Assembly: GCF_030253575.1 (NCBI RefSeq)
Contig: NC_080567.1
Coordinates: 38,968,501 to 39,032,500, forward strand
Reading direction: 5' to 3'
Length of the DNA stretch: 64,000 nucleotides
Source of the DNA: Rhododendron vialii
Taxonomy: Eukaryota > Streptophyta > Magnoliopsida > Ericales > Ericaceae
Of this stretch, positions 13,043 to 25,297 are shown in pieces (the first letter of the stretch is position 1; each line of letters opens with the position of its first letter). The notes below the pieces were generated by a model. It searched no databases. It saw only the letters and a list, made by a program, of their open reading frames with translations, and was not told the origin of the DNA. The position numbers and the translations under genes are program-made.

Positions 13043-15179
13043 TTACTGTATTTTCACCGTAATATAGCCTATAAAAAAGGAAATAAGTTGAGAGTTCTCT
13101 TCCTTAAAGAGATTGACTTATCACAGAGCGACCGTGATTCCTTTATTCACGGAGCCGTGTAATCTCGGCCGTCCATTTCGATTTTAGATGGTCCGAATTA
13201 ACATAAAACTTTTAACGAAAGAAAACGCGCGTGATTCACCTCCGTAAATACTCCGTAACTATTCACGGAAGCTAGATCCGTTAAAAGGATATTCTCTTCC
13301 TTAAATACATGCACCTTTTACAGGTGCATGATACAAAGCAAAAGTGCAGAAGTATTACTACTTATGACTCTTGAGTCTCCCAATCACTGCAAGATAAGTG
13401 TTCACTGTTCACCTCCTTTAAACCACTACTAAACAAAACCGATCCAGTCATTCATCACCCGCCACTGGAGGGACCAAAAATGTTACACGTACGTTACTGC
13501 ACTCCGGCATAACTAGTTGATTTATTTAATCCCTTGCCAAAGCTAGAAATAGCAAGAGGAGGATATACTTGAAGGGAAATTATTTTGGAAGTGAGTTTAA
13601 AAGTTATTTGGTTTTTTTTTAGGAGAATATGAGGGGGTGAATAATTTACAATTCCGATTTTGCCCATTGATGCAAGGTTAAGGACAAAAAGTGGTGGGGC
13701 CAGAGGGCTTTTTTTTTTTAATTATAAAAATTGAAGTCGGATAAGATTTGCACCCGTCCTCCAGGTGTCCAAAATTAATCCTCTTCGAAGGGAATATACA
13801 TATCTGAGCACCAAAACTTATCCGGCAGTTGAGATGCAAATAAATAAAGGAGATTCACCACCTAGATATTTATATCCGGCTTCTAAATGAGTCCTACCTT
13901 TTTGGTAGTCCGGGCTCAAAGCTTATTCACTTTAATAAATCGAGACTTCGTATTTCGGTGGCCCCTGCCCCTCAATACTCAATCACCGGACGCTATAAAA
14001 GGAGTTTACTCAGTCAGAGCCCCTAGGGGACTCCTCCTTCATTCAATCACTTTATAGATTTTATTACTAACCTTCGGAGTATTTATAATATATATTATAC
14101 CAAACAAGCCGCTAAAAGATTGAGTAGAGGTGAAAAATGAAGACTCTAAACAGAGAGTTGAAAATCTTTTACCCCATTTTTTTTTTTCCAAAACTTATTA
14201 ATGAGTTGAAAATGTGCCCCTTCGCTCCATATTTTGTGAAACTAGAAAGATACTCCTATATATAACATGTGCAATACAAAAAGAGATGCCTCGGCCCCTA
14301 AAAGACAAATTAACAAAACATAAAAACACAGATGATGGTGGCCCCTGAATTGCAGTACTCCATATATAACTCATTGATTCTAATTTTTCTGAAAGACGGA
14401 GTAAATGAGAATGAGAAAGAAAGGTACCGTGATGGCAACTCGATCCAAATTCATCTAACTTCATTTTCACATGACAAAGACTTTACAAAAACAATAATTG
14501 TACTGGTCGGTCATGAAAATTACTCGATGCTCAACGTACACTTAAGAATTAAGAATCACAATTTATATAAGTAGGTGCATGTTCTTTTCAAGTAGTTCAA
14601 CCCGGCCAGAGATACTGGAATATTGTTTAATTATCAAAAAGGTTTTTGTGGTACAAGTACAGAAGTATATACGTATATACTATAAGTACATTTATCAAAA
14701 TATTGTTGTAATTAATTAGTGAGCAGGTCAGGAGAGCTTTTTAATTTCTGCATAATTATCAACAATACATATAGATTTAGAGAATATGCATGGTGTAGTA
14801 CTAGCTAGCTAGCTAGTACCATGCATGCATGCAGGTAGGCTGGCTAGCTAGCTGGGTCCTCCTTTCCTTGGTAGTCAAATGGACACCTAACTAGCTAGTA
14901 TTATTGCAGTTGTGTTGTGCGGACATGTGACTGCTAGCTGGGTACCTAAACAAACAAATAGTACTCGATCGATCATGCAATGCAATGCAATATACTAGTA
15001 CTACTATGTCCTGCTGTATGACTGACTTCTGTTAAGATCGATGGTAAAAGTAATTAGTACTACAAAGTGGGAACTGGAGTTTAGCAGTACCCACTACCCA
15101 TTCACTTTCTCACTGCCTCTGAATCAATTCACAAGGAACCCCTCAGGGGCCGGCCCTGAGATCATACTATTGAGACTCC

Positions 15180-15931
15180 GTTCCGGAAATTTTCTTAAAA
15201 AATAGGTATTTATTTTGCCGCTTCTCATTAAAAAAATAAGAAGGGTTATTCTACAAAATTCAAATAAAAAGTTCTTTTCACATTTTCAAACTCAAAAATA
15301 ATGTAAATGAAAAAATAATTTAATTTTTTTGCACCGTATTAAAGATCTCAATGAGATCTATCAAACAAGATCCATAGTAATAGGAAAATTATTTGTGTAA
15401 ACACGTGATTTTTGAGCTTGAAGTTGCCTTATACAAAAAATAAGACTGTTGCTATGATAATGGGCACCGGCGGAGGGAAATCGTACCGGAGGCCACGCCG
15501 GGCCATCTCCGGCCACCGGACGGCCGATCCGAGCCGTCCAAATATTTAAAAAAAAAAAAACCAAGGGGCCGATCGCGGGAATCAACGGCATCCGAGGTGT
15601 GTAGGGTGCTTGATTCGAGCACCCCTTTTTCCGTGTATATATGATCAAGCACCCTACACGGAAAAGGGGTGCTCGGATCAAGCACCCTACACACCTCGGA
15701 TGCCTTAGATTCCCACTTACGCCCCCTCATTTTTTTTTTTATAGAATTTTTGGACGGCTCGGATCGGCAGTCCGGTGGCCGAAGACGGCCCGGTGCGGCT
15801 GCCGGTACGATTTCCCTCCCCGGCAGGTCGGTACGTATATAAATTCTTCCAAAATAAGTACCAGCTTTCTTATTTTTCAAAACAAGCCTTTTTATTATAC
15901 AAAAAATAAGTTCTTATTGTATTTCTGGAAC
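15180..15931. mobile_element. Dispersed MITE family F, copy 1 (interrupted by a foldback)
   Basis: The ends GTTCCGGAAAT and, on the reverse strand, GTTCCAGAAAT match. The interior shares the segment AGATCTCAATGAGATCTATC and flanking text with copies at 35264-35470 and 55544-55772. This copy is longer because the foldback at 15465-15830 lies within it. A 16-base direct repeat (TTATACAAAAAATAAG) sits on both sides of the foldback. Confidence 0.6.
15465..15830. repeat. Long foldback (inverted repeat, about 175-base arms)
   Basis: The left arm (from about 15471, CGGAGGGAAATCGTACCGG) pairs with the right arm (through about 15820, CCGGTACGATTTCCCTCC) at about 85% or better over most of its length. 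The centre is near 15648 and contains extra direct copies of GATCAAGCACCCTACAC. It is markedly GC-rich beside its AT-rich host element. ORFs on both strands here (for example 15452-15880 and 15641-16054) are artefacts of the palindrome. Probably a MULE-type or foldback transposon. Confidence 0.75.
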
Positions 15932-17798
15932 ACAGTCTACTCCTACCTACTAGTATTCAGCTTGGGTTTGGGTTTGGGAGCAAATTGCCCGGCCATGTAC
16001 TATTGCAGATCGACTTGTTGCCTGCCTTTCCTAGAAAGAAGGAATGCATGTTAGGTATGGGCCCAGGGGGCCACTTTGAGGGACTGCCTCTGCCTTTCTG
16101 CTGTGCTGGAGTACCCTATATAGTACTCCGTTGTTGTTCCAATATTAAACATGGACCCTATCCCTATGTAATTAAACATGGATCGATGCACCCTCCGGTT
16201 ACCAATTGTTTTCTAATATTAACCACTCATTGTGGAATTCGTGAACTTAAGTGAAACCTAACCCAACAACATTAAATTAATCACTCGATTCACTCCTGAG
16301 TCAATTTGTCTTTAACTTATGTTATGAGAGAACGCTGCTACCCCCAACAAATTACGTCTCGGAACGAAACATTCCATAAACATGGTTCTTTTCTATTCCA
16401 AATTTTTCACCCAAATTTTTCTCAAAAATTTAAATTTTTATTGATTAATTTAAAAGTCTAAAGAGAATGAAATTAAGAAATTTGGTGAGAGAAAATGTAA
16501 AAATTCGGTCATTATGTTTCTAGAATTGTATTTTGCTTGAATAATTTGAAAAATAAGTACTTAATTTTACTAGATGTTTATCCCTTGGAAGGGTAAGTGT
16601 GGATTTTGTTATTTATACTGTAGAAGCTACACTTGTATCTGTGTGCATACCGATACTCTGGACTATCAATGAAGAAAGTATAGTAATATGCACAAAAATT
16701 TAATTGGGTCTCTAGACTTGCCTTTTTTGATGCTATTTGGTTTTGATTTGGAAGTATGGTTCTGCAGCAAAATAGGTATAGGGGGGCCACTGTTTCAGTG
16801 AAATTTTGAGAGTAGTCACTTTGTGCATATTGCCAAAAGATTAGGTCTGTCTCCAATCCTCCTCCTTCCATGCCCCCAATGATTGGAAACTATATGGGTT
16901 CTGTTATTGTTGTTGTTAAGAAGCTACCCTTGCATTCCATACTTTAGACATGTAGCATATTACATACCCATTCCCGTTCCTCTGACAAGTAGGATCCGCG
17001 TTTTTGGTAACATAGGTCCTAACACTTTTCACGAAATGAAACTCATGAGTCATGAACTCGATCCTACTAAAATATAAAAATGGAGGTCAAAATCAGGACC
17101 TTTGGCATTTATCACGGTTCCCAACTTTCCATAGTCAAAATTCAAATCCCTACAAGTAAATAAGCTAGGTTGAACGATAAAGCAACAAGAAACCAAATAA
17201 ACGTGCATGCACATTCACTCGTCAAAAAAAAGGAAGGGGCATCAATGAGAATATCCAAAGCTGTCCTATTTGCCAATCTTTATAGCCCAAAAGTTGTAAA
17301 ATTCTATGTGCAAACCCGCGGGGTAAGGATCTTTCTTTGCTTTAAATCATACTCCACTAGAGTCCCCTTTTATGGGAATATGAGAAAGTTATATATAGTG
17401 GAGAGCACAGTGATAATGCTGGGGACGGGCGGCTCTTGGAAGCCTATATGCAGCTTGTGCTTCTGACTTGTAGGTACGTAGGACTACAAACGAGCCGAGT
17501 TGAGTTTTGTAGGGTTCGAATTCGGTTTGGTCGAGCCTCAAACTCGAACTCAATTTCGGCTCGATTACTAAGCATTCCGACCCAAGCCTATGCTTGCAAG
17601 CTACTTGGCTTGTTTGCAGCCTTAGTGTTAGGATAGGTCCCTCAGGCCTCGACCATTAGATAAATTATGAGAGAATTTTTAGGAGGTCCACTATAACATG
17701 TTTCTAACTTCACTAGTCCACTTATAAAGTTCTTAACCCCTCTAGTCTACTAATAATTCTAATGACAAAAATCACGTAACCACCACCACCACGACGCC

Positions 17799-17976
17799 AA
17801 CATATAACGTTATATGTGTGATAAAAATTTCTCTTTTCTTTTTTTTCCCAACCACCACCATGACCACAACACCAACATATAATGTTATATATGTGACAAA
17901 AATATCCATTTTTTTTATTCTTATTTTGAGTCATTCCCTTCTTAAATCCGTCACCCCTTAACATATAACGTTATAT
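17799..17976. repeat. Three copies of a 17-base palindromic motif
   Basis: AACATATAAYGTTATAT occurs at 17799-17815, 17874-17890 and 17960-17976. The first two are preceded by similar CCACCACCA-rich text, so they form a degenerate repeat of about 75 bases. The function is unknown. Confidence 0.7.
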
Positions 17977-18879
17977 TAATCTACTTTTAGAAGTTGTGCT
18001 TATGATTTGAGTATTTTATATGCAAAAGTCATGTATATCCACACCACTCGTATCTGTACTTGTTCTTCTGAAAGCACAGAGTATGTTTTGGTAGTGTTGC
18101 CTTTTGCCATTTTTGTATTCCACTATACGTAATTTGAAATGAAGAAGTATTTGGTTGTTTAGGGGTTACAAGTTTCGTATAACGCAATGTGAATTACAGT
18201 AATGTGTGTAGCTGTTTTTCATGTCTCGTTACGGGTACCTCTCCTGGGAATTATTTAAAAGAGAAGTTGTCGTAGTGTTAATGAAAAGAAAGTACGTAGA
18301 TCATAAGTGATAGTTAGGGTATTGTTGCATGTTCCAGCACCGCAGTGGAATGTTGGGCTCTCCGGGATGGTTTACAACTTGCTTTGGATCGTAATTTACA
18401 GGAAATTTACGTGGAAATGGACTCTATGATTTTGGTTGAGTAACATTTTATCTGATTGTAGGGTGTTGCTAGACCGAATTAAAGCGAAGATTTATCATGT
18501 TTACCGAGAGGCCAACCGATCGAAGTGCAGATACTATTGCCAAAGCTAGTAACAGTAGTAGTGATAATACGTAGTTTTTATGTAATTCAATCAACTCCAA
18601 ACTGTATTAATAGGACTATGTTCTAATTTAATTTTTTCCCCGGTCATCTATGCCGGTTTAACCAAAATAAAAGAAAAAGAAGGTTGCATGTGAGAGGTAT
18701 AGAATTAAAAATATGTTGACAGTACGATGTCATATTGTCATTACTCCACAACATATTATCGAGGATGAAAACTTTAGCCAAAAAAGATAAATATATTAGT
18801 GTTTTATGTGATAGTACTAATCATATGGTTGACTCATAGATATTGGTGATGCCTAAATACAATATTTAAAGGTTGGCTC

Positions 18880-19384
18880 TAGGGTGAGCATGGTCCAGAT
18901 TGATTTAGTTTGATAGTAAACCAAGAATTAAACCAATACCTACGGATTTTGAATTTAGAAAATCAAACTAACCCACAAAAGATATAGAACCAAACCAATC
19001 CAAACCATTAAAATACAGTTTGGTTTCGATTTTAAACTACGGTTTGCTTTGAAAAGCCATCATCTTCAAAAATATTTAAAGTACTTAAAATTACGAAGAT
19101 AAATGAAAAGAAAACTTATGGAAAATTTAAGAATTTAGAAATTTAGAGAAATTTAGGATTTGGGCCGTAGAAGTTGACTGATCTGGTAATCCCACGTGTT
19201 TTTTTGCGTATAATGAATTAATATTCATAGGAAATTAGGAATGGATTTGATATATTGAAGTATTTTAGTCTAAATTAACTTAGGCAAAGAAGGAAAACTA
19301 AATATTGCTGTTGATTTAATAGAATCAATAAATTAGGAAAGTAATTGACAAAGGGCTCTCATATTTATTTGGTGAATCATAATT

Positions 19385-19421
<37 letters not shown>

Positions 19422-19623
19422 CTATAAATATATTGTATGATACGGTTCGGATCGGTTTGAAACCATAACCGTGTATATGGGTCCACAACCAAACCATGTA
19501 ATGAGATTTCTAATTGTTTTTAAACCATAACCAAACCACACTACTAAAAAATTGAAGCAAACCTTTCGGTTTGGATTGATTTGGACTACATTCATGATTT
19601 GAAGGATTTTTTGCTCACCCCTA
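18880..19623. mobile_element. hAT-like non-autonomous transposon (744 bp)
   Basis: The ends TAGGGTGAGCA and, on the reverse strand, TAGGGGTGAGCA are typical plant hAT termini. The flanking 8-base repeats GTTGGCTC (18872-18879) and ATTGGCTC (19624-19631) match at 7 of 8. The subterminal regions are rich in AACCAAACC/GGTTTGGTT motifs. An (AT)n tract lies at 19389-19420. No transposase is visible. Confidence 0.75.
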
Positions 19624-20371
19624 ATTGGCTCATACTTCTCGGTTGGATTTGAATTCCATTTCACATATATTTGTTCAAATAATTGCATATCAGATCTTCA
19701 CCAATTATGAGGACCTTTCGACCTTTTTCTTTTGTCAGTCAAGTCATCCCCCTGCTTTCATATTTTAAACTGTCTCGGACCTATGTTGAAAGAAAAAATA
19801 GCAATGCTACAGACACATATGTGAATACAAATCCGGATACAATGTGCTCAAAATCATCCAATATATGGGGGCACCAACATGATACACTGGGACACCCATC
19901 CAACGGTTCGGATATTGATATGTCCGAATTTGTGTCCAAAGTATATTTTCCAAGAGGAAAAATGTGCCCAAACAATTGATAGACAATCAACCAGTTGGCA
20001 TCCTCCTCCTCCTCCTCCTCTTTTTTGAGGAGTTTTGTATGAATATAATGGGGCTGGGCCCACACGACGCACAATTTTAGTACCAAGGATGATAATGGGC
20101 CGAATTTGATTCCCAAGAGCCCATGATTTGTGTGAGAAGTCCAGATACTCCGGATCTACAGACTTTCCCTCCTTCTCGATCCATCGCTAATGTTGTTTTT
20201 CTCGCACATATGAACAATATACCAAAGGGAAGCAAATTTCTTAATGAATGAATGGGCATATTCCTCTCTTTTTCTTTTTTGCAAAGGGGAGTGATACAAA
20301 CATAGTAGCACTATCAAACAAGTCAATGCGTACACTACAACTTCATGCACCTTGGCGGAGAGGTATATTCT

Positions 20372-23300
20372 TCAGAAGTAAATGTCAGCCTGCTTCGATT
20401 GTGCTTTCATGTCCTTCAGTTTCTTCAATATGTTTGTGAAGTAATCCTGCAAATATTTCTCCAGTGTCACGACATCTTTTGCATCTACACCAAGGAGACC
20501 GTATGTCTCACTCATAGGGACCGAGAAAACGGTATCACTTGAAAGCACCTGACAAATGCCAACACAAAATTATACCAGAGCGTTTGCTGAATGATGATGT
20601 AAGCAAAAAATGGTGGAAACGACTTGGCCCCAAATGTCTAGAACTAGTTTGGCTGCATACTTGAACAGGTACTCAAATCCTATATCCATTCATGGTAAAA
20701 TGGGCTACTAATTTGATCTGAACGGAGAAATTTGAAGCTGGAGGAAATTCTTGTCAAAAGTTGTTAGAGCACGTCGAACAGTGGATTCTAGAAGTTTCGT
20801 CCACAGAAAATAATACCAAGAGGTCCAATATTTCTGGGAAAGAGAACAAAAAGAATTTTACCTCTGAAAATGCCAATCTGTCAGCGACATCACTCGTCCA
20901 CTCAAACAATCGAGTAACTTGACGAGTTACTCTCAAAACTGAGACGGGCACTGTAGTAACGTTTGCATCCTGTCCTGCTAGCCTTTCGCACAGAGTTATC
21001 ACCTAAAACGAACAAGACCCATAAATAGAAAGAAAAGATACGGTTCTTCCAGTTAGGGTAGTTGTAGGAGCAAAATTTGCTCTATGACTAAGACTATGTG
21101 ATGCTGTCACATTACCGATACTTGTGGCAAAAGAACTGGAAGCATTAGAATTGAAGCTTGAGAAGGATTTGAAGGGATGGAAGATTTGAAGGCTTCAAGC
21201 GATCAAGTGATCAATATGAAAGCCCAGATGAGATGAGAGGCATAAAGACTATAGTAGGAAGAAGTAATGGATCCTACAAAGTTTATCATTTTCTTTACCT
21301 CTTGAGTAGTCCATGCACGAGGACCAGCAAACGTGAGAAGCTTCCCATTCACTTTTTCATTTCGCAAAGCTATAAATGTCAATCGAGCTACATCCTGGAA
21401 GAGACTGGAAAGAAGGTTAGACAACATTTCCCCTCAGAAAAGGTAATGAGGTTTCAGGAATTTTATTTGTATTTACCTGAGTGTCCATGTAAGCTATTCG
21501 CGTAGGAGCATCAGTTCCCCATACAGATTTCTCTTCTAAGATAGGAACTGCATACTGCCCAATTAGACCCTGGGACAATAGGCAACAGTATCCACAATAA
21601 CAGGAACAAATGCTAACAAAAATGTTCCAGCAACATGATCACAGAAAGAATATTCAACTTCGGATTTGGGGGACAGTTACCTGCATGAAGCCACATAACC
21701 GGATAATGATGTGGTTTAGGCCCAAGTCCTTAATAAACTTCTCAGTGCAGTACTTGATTTCCATCAATGGAACTTCAGGATGCTTATCACAGTTGTGGAT
21801 GGAAAAGAATACAAACTTTTGTATTCCCATTGCTTTTGCACATTGTATTAGAGCAACTTTTCCTTCCCAATCTACCTAAATTGAATAAGTGGATAAGTGA
21901 AATACCATCAAAAGAAAGATTTAAATGTTTATCTGAGTACACCAATGAAACTATAGATACAAGATGGATGATACATGAATGGCATAAAGTAATAAACAAT
22001 TGTGAGTATTATTGCAAGGTGATCAATAACATCCCGAATATCAATTAATCGAAAACTGGACGGGAGAGAGATATTTACAGTTTTAATGGGTTCTTCTGGA
22101 CGCCCAGTAGCACAGTCAATGACTGTATGAACGCCAACCAGTGTTGCCGGGATAGTTTCTGGTTTGCTTAGGTCTGCCTGCATAAAAGGAATTTTCATTG
22201 AGGAGTTGACGGATGTGTGTTACTCCCTCCGTCCCAAAATGATTGTCCGGTCCGCAAAACGGAGTGATAAAAATAATGCAATTTTTTCACAAATTAAAAA
22301 TACTCATTGATATCTAGTAAGTTAAAAAACTTTTGATTTTTCTTGCAAAAATTGTATTATTTTTAACACCCCGTTTTGCGGACCGGACAAACATTTTGGG
22401 ACGGAGGGAGTATATATTTATATGCACATTTTCATTCAAAGCTAACGAGCCAGATATTGCTAGAGATCAATTGGCAGTAATAAGATCTCTTGAATTGAGG
22501 GTCAAGACTCGAGCCTAACTAATAGACAACTCCGTTGATTTTGGGATTTTAGATTTGGATTTGTAGGTAATGAGTGTAGAGAAAAATATAGTAATGATTG
22601 GAAATATGGATAATGATTGGATAGAGATAGAGAGAAAAATGAGAGTAATAATTGACGAGAAATCGGATAATGATTAGAATCCAAAATCCCAAACCCAAAA
22701 ACGATTGTCAAGCCAAAATTGTACCTACCAAAGAGTCCTGGGAAATTGGATTGAAGGCACATTAGGCATAAAATGGTACAACAATTCTGATGATATAGTT
22801 GAGATTTAAATTCTACCAATGCTGCGAACGTAACGATGAATGGAATCAAAAGCATCCAGCCAAATTCAGAACTCCAACATACGCCTTGCTGGGTGTGTGA
22901 TTCAGGTTAGACGTTATGAAACCCTCTTTGGGCATTCGGCCATTGTGGGGAATACGAAGTTGTTTATTTTTGTCCAAAAGAATCAAAACCAACTAGCCTA
23001 ATTAGAATTCCAAGTGTTTTGCAGACAACAGATTCATATAAATTGAAGAAGTTAAGCTAATGAAGTCCACGACAGGAACAGAAAAAAACCCCCAGAAAAA
23101 TCAGCTACTACAAAGACGAAAACTTGGAAGCGTGACTAAAAAAGGTTGCGCCAATTGTCACTTCCAAGAATAGACAAGCAGAGCAAATTTTGGCAAAGAA
23201 GTCCAAAGTGAAAGCAATTGTGCCAAAATGGTCCGAAGCACTTTTTTTTTTTTTGCGTAGTCTTGCCCAATTTTCACTATTGACCAATGACCACTTTGAT

Positions 23301-23945
23301 TTACAAAATGTCTCTACTGTGCGTCTCCGGGGCTGCGTAATAAGCAATGGAAAGATGTAGAATTTCAAAGACAAGTTGTAATAAAATGGAAGGGAAGGGA
23401 GTAGTAGTAGAAGAAGTGATACGTTGACGACGGTGGCGCCCCAATCACGGAGGAAGTCGGCCGGGTAGGGTCTAGGGCGGACGAGACACCTGACGTCGTA
23501 GCCCTCGTCCAATGCCCTCCTCACTATCTGCCTTCCAAGTGTCCCCGTGGCCCCCACTACTAATATGCTCGTCCCCCTCACCGGCGTCCCCGGTGCTAGA
23601 TTTGCTGCCGCCGCCGCTGCACATCTTATCAATGGTGGTTGCACATAACATCTTCTCCGCCCTGATAAAATATGACTGTTTAAGTAGGAGTAGTATTATA
23701 ATTTAGCCAAACATTAAAAAGAATAGAAAAAAACTTGGTTGGGAAATTGGGGTTAACAGAGGAGGGGAGGGGGATAGGCAGCTAGTAGCAGGAGAAGGTG
23801 AAGGTGAAGGTGAAAAACCGAGGCGGATGGGGGATAAAGCGTGGCGGCAGGGGAGATGGGACGGCGTTTTGATTAGTAGTGGATGGGCATGGTAATCGAC
23901 AGAGCCAGGGGTGGTCGCCAGCTGTGTTGGTAGTCTACACGCCAT
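20372..23945 (-). CDS. HCF244: HCF244-like NAD(P)-binding plastid protein for photosystem II D1 synthesis
   Basis: Eight exons on the minus strand: 23945-23735, 23661-23423, 22177-22079, 21875-21681, 21569-21477, 21394-21299, 21002-20862 and 20548-20372. They join in phase to 416 residues. Residues 1 to about 84 form a Ser/Pro-rich chloroplast transit peptide. An atypical short-chain dehydrogenase (NmrA-like) fold follows, with the Rossmann motif GATGTLG at 107-113 and YCTEK at 225-229. Known HCF244 sits on the thylakoid membrane with OHP1/OHP2 and is needed for psbA translation and D1 pigment loading. The C-terminus ([10 protein letters not shown]) is close to the Arabidopsis ending. The donor of exon 1 (A|GTTTTTTT) is weak but is the only one that keeps frame. 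Intron 2 holds a Stowaway element. Confidence 0.95.
22223..22410. mobile_element. Stowaway MITE (188 bp), nearly full palindrome, in HCF244 intron 2
   Basis: CTCCCTCCGTCCCAAAAT at the left pairs with ATTTTGGGACGGAGGGAG at the right, and pairing continues through TGTCCGGTCCGCAAAACGG for some 70 bases per arm. TA dinucleotides flank both ends (22221-22222, 22411-22412). It lies inside an intron and would form a long hairpin in the pre-mRNA. Confidence 0.92.
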
Positions 23946-25297
23946 TGCTCTCTCTCTCTCTCCAAAATTCTCTCTCCTCTTCTAATGACGTGTGTGTCCG
24001 GGTATCAGTGTATAGACAGACTGGGTATGATTATACGGAAGAGGAAGACAAAAGAGGATCAAAAGAGATTTTTGAAGAAGAAGAAGGAGAGAGATGTAAA
24101 TGGTGCCACGTCCTTCTCAGAAGAGGATCATATAGCGTACTATCATATCCAAACAAAGAGAAAGTCCTCCACCTCAGGACAGACAGACTTCCCTGCCCAA
24201 TGCCTATCCTATCGCCTCCTTTTCCTTCCTTCCTTCCTTCCCTCTACATGAAAACTGGGCTGATGTATGCATAGGCCCATAAACCACATGACTCTTATCT
24301 CCCTTATTTGTTTTGGTCTTGAGCATTCCTTCACTTCACTTCTTGGATTAGATCATGGTACGCGTATTGCATCAGCGTGCGAACTTTTCTTCTTTGATTC
24401 GCAATCGTTTAAAACTTACAGAAAAGAAATGGAATTGTTGTTAGGATTCTAGCAATCAGCAGCACTAGGTACTATACCGATACGATAACACTTGGAATAA
24501 ACATCAACAAATGGAAAATCTTACTATTAGTATCGTAGTAGTAGGCCTCATCCACGCAATTTTCATTTATGGTTAGATTTTGGATTGTGACAGCTCGTGT
24601 TATGTCCAACTCATTTTTGTTCATCTGCTATCAAGGCAGGCCCAAAAGAACTTTCTTCATAGTCCATCAAGAGACGTGCCTGGAGCTACAATTTGGCCCA
24701 TGAGTAATTGGGCCGAATGATCCCAACTCGTAGGCTGTATCTTACTATTATAATCCATCCTTTTCTCCACTTTGTCTAACCCCCAGCTGCAAGCAGCAAG
24801 AGAAAGGTGAAGTCACTAGACTTGGCATCCTGGAACGAATGGACAGGTAAAATTTCGCCAAAGGAATTTTACAACAAAACGAATAACGCTCGAATTACTA
24901 ACAGAAATAGCACAAACTAAAGGGAGAACAAATCACTTTATTAACCCCATTCCTGCCTTGGATTTTAGCAGTAAAAAAATATTTTAAACTGATGAATGTC
25001 TAATTTTATGTCTGTTAAAAAGACAAATCAGAAACACAAAAATCTATCTGTACACTATATACTATATCCCTCCCATAACATCTCCCCTTTGCGAATGTCC
25101 TAATGCCTCTTCATGTCCATCGCTCTCCAAAATGTGATTGCTGCAACTCCATCTCTTCACAAGGTGCCCCTCAACTATCTACAATTGTCATTTCTGCCTG
25201 AATACAGGCAAAGGTATCCCCTTAGAAACTTAATGTCATTGACGCAAGCAAAGAGCACAATGTGTTTGAAGAAAAAATCGAGCGGAAATCTGATCTG
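23946..25297. other. Spacer between the HCF244 promoter and the 3' end of the O-fucosyltransferase gene
   Basis: Both neighbours are on the minus strand, so this stretch holds the HCF244 promoter/5' leader (next to 23946, with CT-rich sequence at about 23950-23975) and the 3' UTR of the downstream neighbour (up to about 25297). I see no further gene or clear mobile element here. Confidence 0.55.

Larger units (their letters stand above)
10844..20371. other. 9.5-kb gene-poor region with nested transposons
   Basis: I see no coding exon that I can assign. Identified inserts are the TIR element at 10953-11657, a SINE with an inner Tourist MITE (12409-13042), a MITE with an inner foldback (15180-15931) and an hAT-like element (18880-19623). 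Stretches with nothing clear are 13060-15170 (including TAGCTAGC/ATGCATGC simple sequence near 14800-14880), 15950-17790 and 17980-18870. The last 700 bases include the 3' flank of the HCF244 gene. Confidence 0.55.

Noticed and set aside
15452-16054. Overlapping ORFs of 137-142 residues on both strands
   Set aside because: They run across the long foldback, so the two strands encode similar text. There is no family resemblance or splice context.
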